Positions 1-7,429 of a stretch of DNA of 64,000 nucleotides are shown here, one piece after another. A program made the translations under genes and the position numbers. Origin of the DNA: Mesorhizobium terrae (GTDB lineage Bacteria; Pseudomonadota; Alphaproteobacteria; Rhizobiales; Rhizobiaceae); the NCBI RefSeq assembly GCF_008727715.1, contig NZ_CP044218.1, positions 3,985,501-4,049,500 of the forward strand, given 5' to 3'. Each line of letters opens with the position of its first letter. Position 1 is the first letter of the stretch. Under the pieces are notes generated by a model. The model did no database searches. It had not been told where the DNA came from and was given only the letters and a program-made list of their open reading frames with translations.

Positions 1-40
1 TCTTGCGGTCGCCTTCTACGGCAGCCAGATCACCGATTGA
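1..40 (+). CDS. hmuT: C-terminal end of heme ABC transporter substrate-binding protein (partial)
   Basis: Only the last dozen codons are in the window. They read LAVAFYGSQITD and stop with TGA at 38-40. They lie immediately before a FecCD-type permease gene and a heme-type ATPase gene, the usual hmuT-hmuU-hmuV order. HmuT is the periplasmic heme carrier of this importer. Identity comes from position only, because the fragment is too short to recognise on its own. Confidence 0.5.
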   Translation, partial: LAVAFYGSQITD

Positions 41-53
41 GTGGTGGCGTCCC

Positions 54-1145
54 ATGGTTGACCACTCGCTTGCCGGTTCAGCCGGCGTGATGACCCGCGC
101 CGGCGATCGTTCGGCACGGGCGCGGCTGACCATCGTTCTGCTTGCAGCTCTGCTTGCAACGGTGATGCTGTTTTCCTTGACCGCCGGCGCCTCCGACGCT
201 TCCGTTTTCGGGATGTTGCGCGACTGGCTGTCGGGCGCCGATGCCGGCGTGCTGAGCGCTCGCGACCGCATCATCATCTATGACATCCGCCTGCCGCGTG
301 TCGTTCTCGGCGCGTTGATCGGTGCTGCGCTCGCCGTGTCCGGCGCCGTCATGCAGGGCCTGTTCCGCAATCCGCTCGCCGATCCCGGTATCGTCGGCGT
401 TTCGGCGGGCGCCGGGCTCGGGGCGGTGTCGGTCATCGTGCTTGGCGGCACTGCGCTCGCGCCATTCACCGCGCTTCTGGGTTCGATGGCGCTGCCGCTG
501 GCGGCCTTCGTCGGCGGTCTGGCGACGACGCTCATCCTCTATCAGGTGGCGACGCGCCAGGGCCGCACCTCGGTCGCGACCATGCTGTTGGCCGGCATCG
601 CGCTCTCGGCGCTGGCCGGTGCGCTGATGGGGATCCTGATCTATCTGGCCGACGACCGCCAGCTGCGCGACCTGACCTTCTGGCAGCTCGGCTCGCTGGC
701 CGGCGCGACCTGGACCAAGATCGCGACCGCTGGGCCGATCATGCTGGTGGCGCTCGCGGCCATGCCGTTCTTCGCTCGCGGGCTCAACGCACTGGCGCTC
801 GGCGAAGCCACAGCGACCCATCTCGGCGTGCCGGTGCAGCGGCTGAAATATATCGCCATCGCCGGGGTTTCGGCGGCGGTCGGGGCCTCGGTCGCGGTCA
901 GTGGCGGCATCGGTTTCATCGGCATTGTCGTGCCGCATGTGCTGCGCCTCTCCATCGGCCCGGACAACCGCTATCTGCTGCCGGCCTCGGCGCTGCTTGG
1001 CGCCACCCTGCTGTTGCTGGCCGATGCGCTGGCGCGCACCATCGTGGCGCCGGCCGAACTGCCCATCGGCATCATCACCGCGGCGGTCGGCGGTCCCTTC
1101 TTCCTGTGGATACTGTTGCGCAAGCGCGGTGTCCTTGATCTGTGA
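54..1145 (+). CDS. hmuU: Heme ABC transporter permease HmuU (FecCD family)
   Basis: A 363-residue polytopic inner-membrane protein of the FecCD/BtuC permease family, which forms the channel of iron-siderophore, B12 and heme importers. Visible family segments are RLPRVVLGALIGAALAVSGA near residues 80-100, GIGFIGIVVPHVLR near 285 and PAELPIGIITAAVGGPFF near the C terminus. ATG 54 was chosen because it sits 13 bases after the preceding stop; upstream codons in frame run into the end of hmuT. hmuV follows 9 bases later, so the genes are one operon. Heme rather than siderophore specificity is inferred from the HmuV-like partner and the adjacent rirA. Confidence 0.9.
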   Translation: MVDHSLAGSAGVMTRAGDRSARARLTIVLLAALLATVMLFSLTAGASDASVFGMLRDWLSGADAGVLSARDRIIIYDIRLPRVVLGALIGAALAVSGAVMQGLFRNPLADPGIVGVSAGAGLGAVSVIVLGGTALAPFTALLGSMALPLAAFVGGLATTLILYQVATRQGRTSVATMLLAGIALSALAGALMGILIYLADDRQLRDLTFWQLGSLAGATWTKIATAGPIMLVALAAMPFFARGLNALALGEATATHLGVPVQRLKYIAIAGVSAAVGASVAVSGGIGFIGIVVPHVLRLSIGPDNRYLLPASALLGATLLLLADALARTIVAPAELPIGIITAAVGGPFFLWILLRKRGVLDL

Positions 1146-1154
1146 GGTCTGACG

Positions 1155-1961
1155 ATGATCGAAGCCCATGATGTCACGGTGAGGCTCGCCGGAAAGCGCA
1201 TTGTCTCCGGTATCGATTTCGAAGCGCGACCGGGCGAGATATCGGCGATCGTCGGGCCCAACGGCTCCGGTAAGACGACCTTCCTGAAGGCGCTGTCGGG
1301 CGATCTCGGCTATGACGGTTCGATCGTCATCAATGGCCGCGAGGTGTCGGCGACGCGCCCGGTGGAGGCAGCGACCATGCGTGCGGTGCTGCCGCAGGCA
1401 ACGTCGCTCGCCTTCCCGTTCACTGTCCACGAGATCGTCCGTCTTGGACTGGTCGGCGGCCGCTCCGGCGTGCTGGCGGGCGAGACCGAGCGGCTGCCGG
1501 AGCGGGCATTGGCCAAGGTCGATCTCGACGGTTTTTCCGGGCGCTTCTACCAGGAGCTTTCGGGCGGCGAGCAGCAGCGTGTCCAGCTTGCCCGCGTGCT
1601 CTGCCAGGTCTGGGCGCCGGTGCTGGATGGCAAGCCGCGCTATCTGTTCCTCGACGAGCCGGTTTCAAGCCTGGATGTGAAGCATCAGCTCATCATCATG
1701 AACATCGCCCGCGATTTCGCCAAGCGGGGCGGGGGGGTGATCACCATCCTGCATGACCTCAACCTGACGGCGATGTATGCCGACCGCATCTTCGTCATGC
1801 ATCGCGGCACGCTCGCCGCTGCCGGCACGCCGGCCGCCGTGCTGAGCGACAGCCTGATCGAGAAAGTGTTCGACTGTCGCATGCGCGTCGGCGTGCTGCC
1901 GTCCGGCGACGTGCCGTTCGGCGACGTGCCGTTCGTACTGCCGCAGTCGGTAGCGATGTAG
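1155..1961 (+). CDS. hmuV: Heme ABC transporter ATP-binding protein HmuV
   Basis: A 268-residue ABC ATPase that powers heme import through HmuU. Walker A is GPNGSGKTT (residues 34-42), the signature is LSGGEQQR, Walker B is YLFLDEP and the H-loop lies in ILHDLNL. The spacing with PVSSLDVKHQ matches HmuV-type ATPases. The C terminus carries a tandem in-frame duplication (GDVPF twice, bases 1905-1934) just before the stop. The gene converges with rirA, leaving only 2 bases between the stops. Confidence 0.92.
   Translation: MIEAHDVTVRLAGKRIVSGIDFEARPGEISAIVGPNGSGKTTFLKALSGDLGYDGSIVINGREVSATRPVEAATMRAVLPQATSLAFPFTVHEIVRLGLVGGRSGVLAGETERLPERALAKVDLDGFSGRFYQELSGGEQQRVQLARVLCQVWAPVLDGKPRYLFLDEPVSSLDVKHQLIIMNIARDFAKRGGGVITILHDLNLTAMYADRIFVMHRGTLAAAGTPAAVLSDSLIEKVFDCRMRVGVLPSGDVPFGDVPFVLPQSVAM
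1905..1934 (+). repeat. Tandem 15-bp in-frame duplication in the hmuV tail
   Basis: The unit ggcgacgtgccgttc occurs twice back to back with no mismatch, encoding GDVPF-GDVPF at the extreme C terminus of HmuV. It lies outside the nucleotide-binding domain, so it is probably neutral. Confidence 0.85.
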
Positions 1962-1963
1962 GA

Positions 1964-2428
1964 TCAGGCCGCCGGGGCGGGCGCGCGTCGTTCCAAAAGG
2001 TCGATGCCGAGCAGCGTACGCACATTCGGGCGCGCCGCGATCAAGTCGGCGATCGAGTAGCGGGCGAGCACTTCGAAGAAGGCGTTGAGCGCTTCGCGCA
2101 GCGCGGAGTTGAGCGCGCAGCTGTCGATCAGCGGGCACTCGGCGTCAGCCTCGAAACACTCCGCCATGGCGAAATTTTCCTCGGTGATGCGCACCACGTC
2201 GAACAGGCTGATCTCGGCGGCCGGGCGGCCAAGCCTGACGCCGCCATTGCGGCCGCGCACGGTCTCGACCAGTCCGTGTTCGACCAGCGGCTGCAGGATC
2301 TTGAACAGGAACAGTTCCGATACCGTATAGGCGGCGGCGATTTCGGGAATGCGGCTGAGGCGGCCGTCATTGGCCGCACAATACATCAATATCCGCATGG
2401 CGTAGTTGGTCTGGCGCGTGAGCCGCAT
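1964..2428 (-). CDS. rirA: Rrf2-family iron-responsive regulator RirA
   Basis: A 154-residue Rrf2-family repressor with an N-terminal winged helix (MRLTRQTNYAMRILMYCAAN) and three cysteines at 91, 98 and 104 (AECF...ECPLIDSC), the spacing that binds an Fe-S cluster in RirA and IscR. The segment VRGRNGGVRLGRPAAEISLF is typical of RirA. In rhizobia RirA uses an Fe-S cluster to sense iron and represses iron and heme uptake when iron is plentiful. It sits tail-to-tail with hmuUV, a likely target operon. An imperfect palindrome lies 45 bases upstream of its start. Confidence 0.92.
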   Translation of the reverse strand: MRLTRQTNYAMRILMYCAANDGRLSRIPEIAAAYTVSELFLFKILQPLVEHGLVETVRGRNGGVRLGRPAAEISLFDVVRITEENFAMAECFEADAECPLIDSCALNSALREALNAFFEVLARYSIADLIAARPNVRTLLGIDLLERRAPAPAA

Positions 2429-2472
2429 GATCGCTCCTTCGCAAAGCGCTGGTTGCAGCGAATATGGCCCAT

Positions 2473-2493
2473 AGTCTGGAACAATTCTAGACT
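2473..2493. promoter_or_regulatory. Palindromic operator upstream of rirA (candidate iron-responsive site)
   Basis: A 21-bp imperfect palindrome whose core reads tctggaacaattctaga; the outer five bases on each side (agtct/agact) pair perfectly. Its centre, about base 2483, is about 55 bases from the rirA start and about 190 from the P450 start. The GAA-N3-TTC core is like iron-responsive operators of rhizobia as I recall them. RirA autoregulation is inferred; another Rrf2 or Irr-type site is possible. Confidence 0.55.
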
Positions 2494-2674
2494 GGAGCCG
2501 ACCATAGATGATGTTTTTAATCCAGTTTCCATCGCAATCGCGTGATCCAGAGGCGGTTCCGTTGCGTCAAGCATCGCGAAGGTCTCGCCAGCCGCCCTTG
2601 CCTTGCGTTTCAGTGGAAACTCACGATTATTCCAGTTGAGGGAATGGAACCGGATACAATCCACGGGAGGGGGC

Positions 2675-5600
2675 ATGTCTCTGGAGACCGGGCTCAGGAA
2701 TATCCCCAGTCCGCCCAAGAAGCCGTTCGTCGGCAACATGCTGACGGTGGACAAGGAGACGCCGCTCCAGAGCCTGATGCAGCTTGCGCGCGAACTCGGG
2801 CCGATCATCCGCCTCGACATGATGGGCACGCCGATGGTGGTGGTGTCGGGCGCTTCCCTGGTCCAGGAAATCTGCGACGAGAGCCGCTTCGACAAGGCGG
2901 TGCGCGGTTCGCTGCGGCGCGTGCGCTCCGCCGCCGGCGACGGGCTGTTCACCGCCTATACGCAGGAGAACAACTGGACCAAGGCGCATAACATCCTGTT
3001 GCCGACCTTCGCTCAGCGCGCCATGGCCGGCTACCTGCCGCTGATGTACGACATCGCCAGCCAGCTCTGCATGAAATGGGAACGACTGAACGCCGACGAC
3101 GACATCGACGTCGTCCACGACATGACCGCGCTGGCGCTCGACACGGTCGGCGTCTGCGGTTTCGATTATCGCTTCAACTCGTTCTACCGGCGCGACTATC
3201 ACCCCTTCATCGACGCGCTGACGCGGACGCTGGAAACCTGCATGGTCCAGCGCGGGCTGCCGTTCGAGAAGATGATCCTGCGCAAGCGGCTCGACCAGCT
3301 GAAGACCGACGTCGCCTTCATGTCCAAGCTGGTCGACGACATCGTGCGCGAAAGGCGGCGCGGCGGCGGCGACCAGGCACAGAAGGATCTATTGAACTTC
3401 ATGCTCGCGGGCGTCGACAAGACAACGGGCGAAAGCTTGTCCGACGAGAACATCCGCTATCAGATCATCACGTTCCTGATCGCCGGCCACGAAACGACGT
3501 CGGGCCTGATGTCGTTCGCGCTCTATTTCCTGGTCAACAATCCGGATGTGCTCGAAAAGGCCTATGAGGAGGTCGACCGCGTTCTCGGCACCGATATCGG
3601 CGTGATGCCGACCATCGCCGAGGTCAACCACCTGACCTATGTGCAGCAGGTGCTCAACGAGGCGCTGAGGCTCTGGCCGACCGCCCCGGCGATCGGCCTC
3701 TATCCCTATCGGGACGAGGTGATCGGCGGACAATACAAGATCAAGAAAAACACCTTCGTCACGCTGCTGACCTTGATGCTGCATCGCGACCCGTCTGTGT
3801 GGGGCGCCGAGCCCGAGACGTTCAATCCCGACAATTTTTCGCGCGAGGCGGAAGCGTCGCGGCCGGCGCATGCCTTCAAGCCGTGGGGCAATGGCCAGCG
3901 CGCCTGCATCGGGCGGCAATTCGCCATGCAGGAGGCGACATTGGTTCTCGGCATGATCCTGCAGCGTTTCCAGCTGTTCGACCACCAGCGCTACCAGTTG
4001 CGCGTCAAGGAAACCATGTCGATCAAGCCCGACGGTTTCCGCATCCGGGTGAAGGCGCGTCCCGGCCGCACGCGCGGCACGGTGGTGCCGGGCGCGGCTT
4101 TGGCCAGCCAGGCGGCGGCCCCGTCGGTGGCGCAAGCCAAGCGGCCAAGCCACGGCACGCCGCTCGCCGTGCTCTACGGTTCCAACCTCGGCACCACCGA
4201 GGAGCTTGCCCGGGCGATCGCGCAGGCCGGCGAGCTTAACGGCTTCGAGGTGACGCTCGACGAGCTCGATGCGCGGGCCGGCAGCCTGCCGACCGACGGC
4301 GCGGTGGTGATTGCCAGCGCCTCCTACAATGGCGCGCCGCCCGACAACGCTATCCGGTTCATGGACTGGCTGGAGAAGGCGGAGCCGGACGCCGCCAAGA
4401 ACGTCAACTATCTGGTGTTCGGCTGCGGCAACCGCGATTGGGCCTCGACCTTCCAGGCAACGCCGCGTCGCATCGACGAGCGCCTCGAAGCGCTCGGCGC
4501 CCGCCGCATCGCCCAGCGCGGCGAAGGCGATGCGCGGGAGGACCTCGACGGCCAGTTCCAGGACTGGTTCAAGGGGCTGTTCCAGTCGGTGGGCGCGGCG
4601 CTCGGGCTCGACATCGATTTCTCCCAGCAAACCGAGGCGGAGCCGCTCTACGAGGTCGAGATCGTTTCCGGCCAGCCGGTCAATCCGGTGGTGCACCAGT
4701 CGGGCGCGGTGGCGATGACGGTGCTGGCCAATCGCGAACTGCAATCGCCGGGCTCCGGCCGCTCCACGCGCCATGTCGAGGTGGCGCTGCCGGAAGGCGT
4801 GGCCTATCGCGCCGGCGATCATCTCTGCGTCGTGCCGGTCAACGATCAGGCACTGGTCGAGCGCGTCGAGAGGCGTTTTGGCTTTTCGGCCGATGCGCAG
4901 CTTCGCCTGAAGACCACCGGCGGACGGCAGGCACCGTTTCCAGCGGACGGTCCGGTTCCGGTGCGCCGCATCCTGTCCGATTATGTCGAGTTGCAGGCGG
5001 TGGCGACACGCAAGCAGATCCAGGCGATGGCGGCGGCGACACGCTGTCCCTTCACTAGGCCGAAGCTGGAAGCGCTGACCGCCGAGGCAGGCGATGGCGC
5101 CGATCCCTACAAAAGCGAGGTGTTCGCCAGGCGCAAGTCGGTGCTCGACCTGTTGGAGGAATTCCCGGCCTGCGAGCTCACCTTCGGGCAATATCTGGAG
5201 ATGCTGCCGCTGTTGGCGCCGCGCTATTATTCGATCTCATCGTCGCCGCAGGCCGGCGCCGGTCGCTGCTCGATCACCGCCGGCGTCGTAGACGAGCCGG
5301 CCCGCTCCGGCAACGGCATCTATCGCGGCGCCTGCTCCAACCATCTGGCGCGGACAGGCGAGGGCGGCGTCATCCACGCCAGCACGAAGGAAACCAAGGC
5401 GGGTTTCCGCTTGCCCAACGATGCGTCGCTGCCAGTCATCATGGTCGGTCCGGGCACCGGGCTTGCTCCGTTCCGAGCCTTCCTGCAGGAGCGCGCGGCG
5501 CTGGCGAAGGCCGGCAAGGCGCTGGCGCCGGCCATGCTGTTCTTCGGTTGCCGGCATCCCGACCAGGATTTCCTCTACCGGGACGAGCTGGAAGCGATGG

Positions 5601-5890
5601 CGGCGGCCGGCCTCGTCGACCTCCATGTCGCGTTTTCGCGTCATGGCGGCGAGCGGGTCTATGTGCAGGACCTCATCCGCAAGCTCGGCGCGACGGTGTG
5701 GAAGCTGATCGAGGCCGGCGCGCATATCTATGTCTGCGGCGACGGCAGCCGCATGGAACCGGATGTGAGGCGGGCGTTGACGCGTCTTTATGCCGACGAA
5801 ACCGACGCCGACGCGCAGGCGGCCGATGCCTGGATGGAGCGGCTGGCCAGGGAAAACCGCTATGTGCTCGACGTCTGGGCCGGCAATTGA
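2675..5890 (+). CDS. Self-sufficient cytochrome P450 / NADPH-P450 reductase fusion (CYP102 family)
   Basis: A 1071-residue fusion in the P450 BM3 order: P450 (about 1-465), linker, FMN flavodoxin domain (about 490-640), then FAD/NADPH reductase to the C terminus. The P450 part has F92 in GDGLFTAY, AGHETTSG with the oxygen-activating Thr274, the ExxR motif in NEALRLWPTAP, and heme ligand Cys411 in GNGQRACIG. The reductase has LYGSNLGTTEE (FMN), RYYSISSSP (FAD), VGPGTGLAPFRAF (NADPH) and the usual terminal DVWAGN. BM3-type enzymes hydroxylate or epoxidise fatty acids using NADPH and O2. The residues aligning with BM3 Arg47 and Tyr51 are Thr52 and Val56. ATG 2675 was chosen because cgggaggggg precedes it; the frame stays open 72 bases further upstream. 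Confidence 0.93.
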   Translation: MSLETGLRNIPSPPKKPFVGNMLTVDKETPLQSLMQLARELGPIIRLDMMGTPMVVVSGASLVQEICDESRFDKAVRGSLRRVRSAAGDGLFTAYTQENNWTKAHNILLPTFAQRAMAGYLPLMYDIASQLCMKWERLNADDDIDVVHDMTALALDTVGVCGFDYRFNSFYRRDYHPFIDALTRTLETCMVQRGLPFEKMILRKRLDQLKTDVAFMSKLVDDIVRERRRGGGDQAQKDLLNFMLAGVDKTTGESLSDENIRYQIITFLIAGHETTSGLMSFALYFLVNNPDVLEKAYEEVDRVLGTDIGVMPTIAEVNHLTYVQQVLNEALRLWPTAPAIGLYPYRDEVIGGQYKIKKNTFVTLLTLMLHRDPSVWGAEPETFNPDNFSREAEASRPAHAFKPWGNGQRACIGRQFAMQEATLVLGMILQRFQLFDHQRYQLRVKETMSIKPDGFRIRVKARPGRTRGTVVPGAALASQAAAPSVAQAKRPSHGTPLAVLYGSNLGTTEELARAIAQAGELNGFEVTLDELDARAGSLPTDGAVVIASASYNGAPPDNAIRFMDWLEKAEPDAAKNVNYLVFGCGNRDWASTFQATPRRIDERLEALGARRIAQRGEGDAREDLDGQFQDWFKGLFQSVGAALGLDIDFSQQTEAEPLYEVEIVSGQPVNPVVHQSGAVAMTVLANRELQSPGSGRSTRHVEVALPEGVAYRAGDHLCVVPVNDQALVERVERRFGFSADAQLRLKTTGGRQAPFPADGPVPVRRILSDYVELQAVATRKQIQAMAAATRCPFTRPKLEALTAEAGDGADPYKSEVFARRKSVLDLLEEFPACELTFGQYLEMLPLLAPRYYSISSSPQAGAGRCSITAGVVDEPARSGNGIYRGACSNHLARTGEGGVIHASTKETKAGFRLPNDASLPVIMVGPGTGLAPFRAFLQERAALAKAGKALAPAMLFFGCRHPDQDFLYRDELEAMAAAGLVDLHVAFSRHGGERVYVQDLIRKLGATVWKLIEAGAHIYVCGDGSRMEPDVRRALTRLYADETDADAQAADAWMERLARENRYVLDVWAGN

Positions 5891-6642
5891 GCGTTGGTTC
5901 TGACGGGAGCGGCGACGTCGGCGTACCAGCTGAGGTGGTGTTCGCCTATCTTGACGAGCCGCCCTTCTGCTGGCCAGGCGCGGACGGTCGTCCCCACGGA
6001 TGCGATGTCGAGGTCGCCGAGGCGGTGCTGAAAGCGATCGGGGTCGAGCGGATTTCGACTCGGCTGGTGACTTTCGCCGAACTGATGCCGGGGGTGGCCG
6101 AGGGCGCCTGGACGATCAACACGCCGCTTTTCGTCACGCCGGAACGGGCCCTACAGGTCGCTTTCAGCCGGCCGGTGTGGTCGCTCGCCGACGGGTTCAT
6201 GATGCGGGCCGACAATAGCAGGCAACTCGACAGCTACCGGGCGATCGCGGCGAACGAAATGGCGGTGATCGGTGTCGTGGCGGGGCAGGTGCAGCACCAG
6301 TCGGCGCTGGCCGCTGGCGTGCCGACCGCGCGGACGCGGCTGTTCGCCACCCAAAAGGCCGCGGTCGAGGCGGTGTTGTCCGGCGTCGTCGACGCCTATG
6401 CCAGCGTCGCCATGGCGCATCGCGGCTATCTGCGCGAGCATGTCGATATCCGCCTTGAGGTCATCGATCTCGGAGTGGAGGGCAAAGCCAAACCCGCCGT
6501 CGGCGCCTTCTCCTTCGCGCTGTCCGACGTGGGCTTGCGGGAAGCCTTCGATCGGCAATTGGCGGCCTATCTCGGCTCGCCCGAACATGTCGCCATCATG
6601 GAGCGCCATGGTTTTTCGCATGCGGAGATCGTCGGCGCGTAG
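5887..6642 (+). CDS. Solute-binding-fold protein (SBP_bac_3-like) without signal peptide
   Basis: About 251 residues resembling family-3 periplasmic solute-binding domains: an opening strand VVFAYLDEPPFCW, DVEVAEAVLKAIG, TINTPLFVTPERALQVAFSRPVW, then a second lobe with a VEAVLSGVVDAYA helix typical of the hinge region. No hydrophobic signal or lipobox precedes the domain, which starts within about 20 residues of the only plausible starts, so a cytosolic location is inferred. TTG 5887 overlaps the P450 stop (ttga); GTG 5935 or 5938 are alternatives. No permease or ATPase gene is nearby. The ligand is unknown; coupling to the P450 suggests a linked role. Confidence 0.75.
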   Translation: MSVGSDGSGDVGVPAEVVFAYLDEPPFCWPGADGRPHGCDVEVAEAVLKAIGVERISTRLVTFAELMPGVAEGAWTINTPLFVTPERALQVAFSRPVWSLADGFMMRADNSRQLDSYRAIAANEMAVIGVVAGQVQHQSALAAGVPTARTRLFATQKAAVEAVLSGVVDAYASVAMAHRGYLREHVDIRLEVIDLGVEGKAKPAVGAFSFALSDVGLREAFDRQLAAYLGSPEHVAIMERHGFSHAEIVGA

Positions 6643-6660
6643 CCGTCGCGGAAGTTTACC

Positions 6661-6676
6661 TTGACGTAAACGTTAC
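6661..6676. promoter_or_regulatory. Candidate MerR-type (LiuR-like) operator
   Basis: ttgacgtaaacgttac lies 87 bases before the GNAT gene. It resembles, as I recall it, the motif of the MerR-family regulator LiuR of branched-chain amino acid and fatty acid catabolism in proteobacteria (TTGACGTAAACGTAAA or its complement). The ttgacg could double as a -35 element. No liu gene is in view, so regulator and target are uncertain. Confidence 0.35.
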
Positions 6677-6763
6677 CCAGCGTGATCTTGCAATCCATGG
6701 TGCGCTGCACAATATTAAGGGCATCGAGCACCGACTCGGGGAGGAACCCACGAGGAGTGCGAC

Positions 6764-7324
6764 ATGGAAAGACAGATTTCGAACACGCGCCCCCTGACGG
6801 GGACAATTCGCCAGCTGAGACCTTCGGAACTTCCGCGATTCCGCGATCATCTCCTGAGGCTCGACGCTGAAAGCAGGCGCGACCGTTTCAACGGGCTGCC
6901 CGACGACAGCTTCATCGCTGATTATGCCGACCGCAGTTTCGCCGACGGTACGACCGTCGTCGGCTATGTCGAGAACGATATGGTGCTGGGCGCTGCCGAA
7001 CTGCATGAGCGGCCGGAAGAAGCGACGCCGACGGCGGAGATCGCCTTCAGCGTCGAACGCCAGTTGCAGCACCGCGGCATCGGCGCGCTTCTGTTCGAGC
7101 GCCTGATCGCGCAGGCGCGCGGGTTGGGCTACACGCGGCTGCGCGTCACCACCCACCCGCAGAACCAGGCGATGAAAGCGCTTGCCCGCCGCTACCGCGC
7201 CGCGCTGAATTTCGAGGACGGCGAGACGGTCGGCACGATCGACCTCGAGCCGGCGGAAGACGATGTGCTGACCGGGCTTTTGCCGCTTCGTTCCCGTTCG
7301 GACGCTGCCTTCAGCAGGGCCTGA
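6764..7324 (+). CDS. GNAT-family N-acetyltransferase
   Basis: A 186-residue single-domain acetyltransferase. The acetyl-CoA pyrophosphate-binding region reads VERQLQHRGIGALLFERLIAQ, a good match to the V/I-x-x-x-x-Q/R-x-x-G-x-G/A pattern, followed by the expected beta-bulge and the LRVTTHPQNQAMKALARRY segment. The N-terminal RPSELPRFRDHLLRLDAESRRDRF resembles the GNAT domain found in protein-acetylating (Pat-like) enzymes and in small stress-related GNATs. The substrate is unknown. gaggag lies 10 bases before ATG 6764. Confidence 0.85.
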   Translation: MERQISNTRPLTGTIRQLRPSELPRFRDHLLRLDAESRRDRFNGLPDDSFIADYADRSFADGTTVVGYVENDMVLGAAELHERPEEATPTAEIAFSVERQLQHRGIGALLFERLIAQARGLGYTRLRVTTHPQNQAMKALARRYRAALNFEDGETVGTIDLEPAEDDVLTGLLPLRSRSDAAFSRA

Positions 7325-7372
7325 TCCCCTGGCTTGCGCAAGCGGGGATACGATCCTCATCTCCATTCAATG

Positions 7373-7401
7373 AAAAAGGCCGCCAGTGAGGCGGCCTTTT
7401 T
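7373..7401. terminator. Bidirectional rho-independent terminator
   Basis: Perfect 12-bp inverted repeat aaaaaggccgcc / ggcggccttttt around the 5-base loop agtga, so it has a T-run in both directions. It separates the convergent GNAT gene and the periplasmic-protein gene. A second hairpin, atcccc...ggggat enclosing cttgcgcaag, lies just upstream at 7324-7349. Confidence 0.9.
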
Positions 7402-7429
7402 GCATGTCGCGACGATGGGCGAACGGCGA

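Noticed and set aside
3389..5191. 600-residue open frame on the minus strand under the P450 gene
   Set aside because: It is antisense to a clear CYP102 fusion, has the Arg/His/Gln/Asp-rich composition of mirrored GC-rich codons and no family motif.
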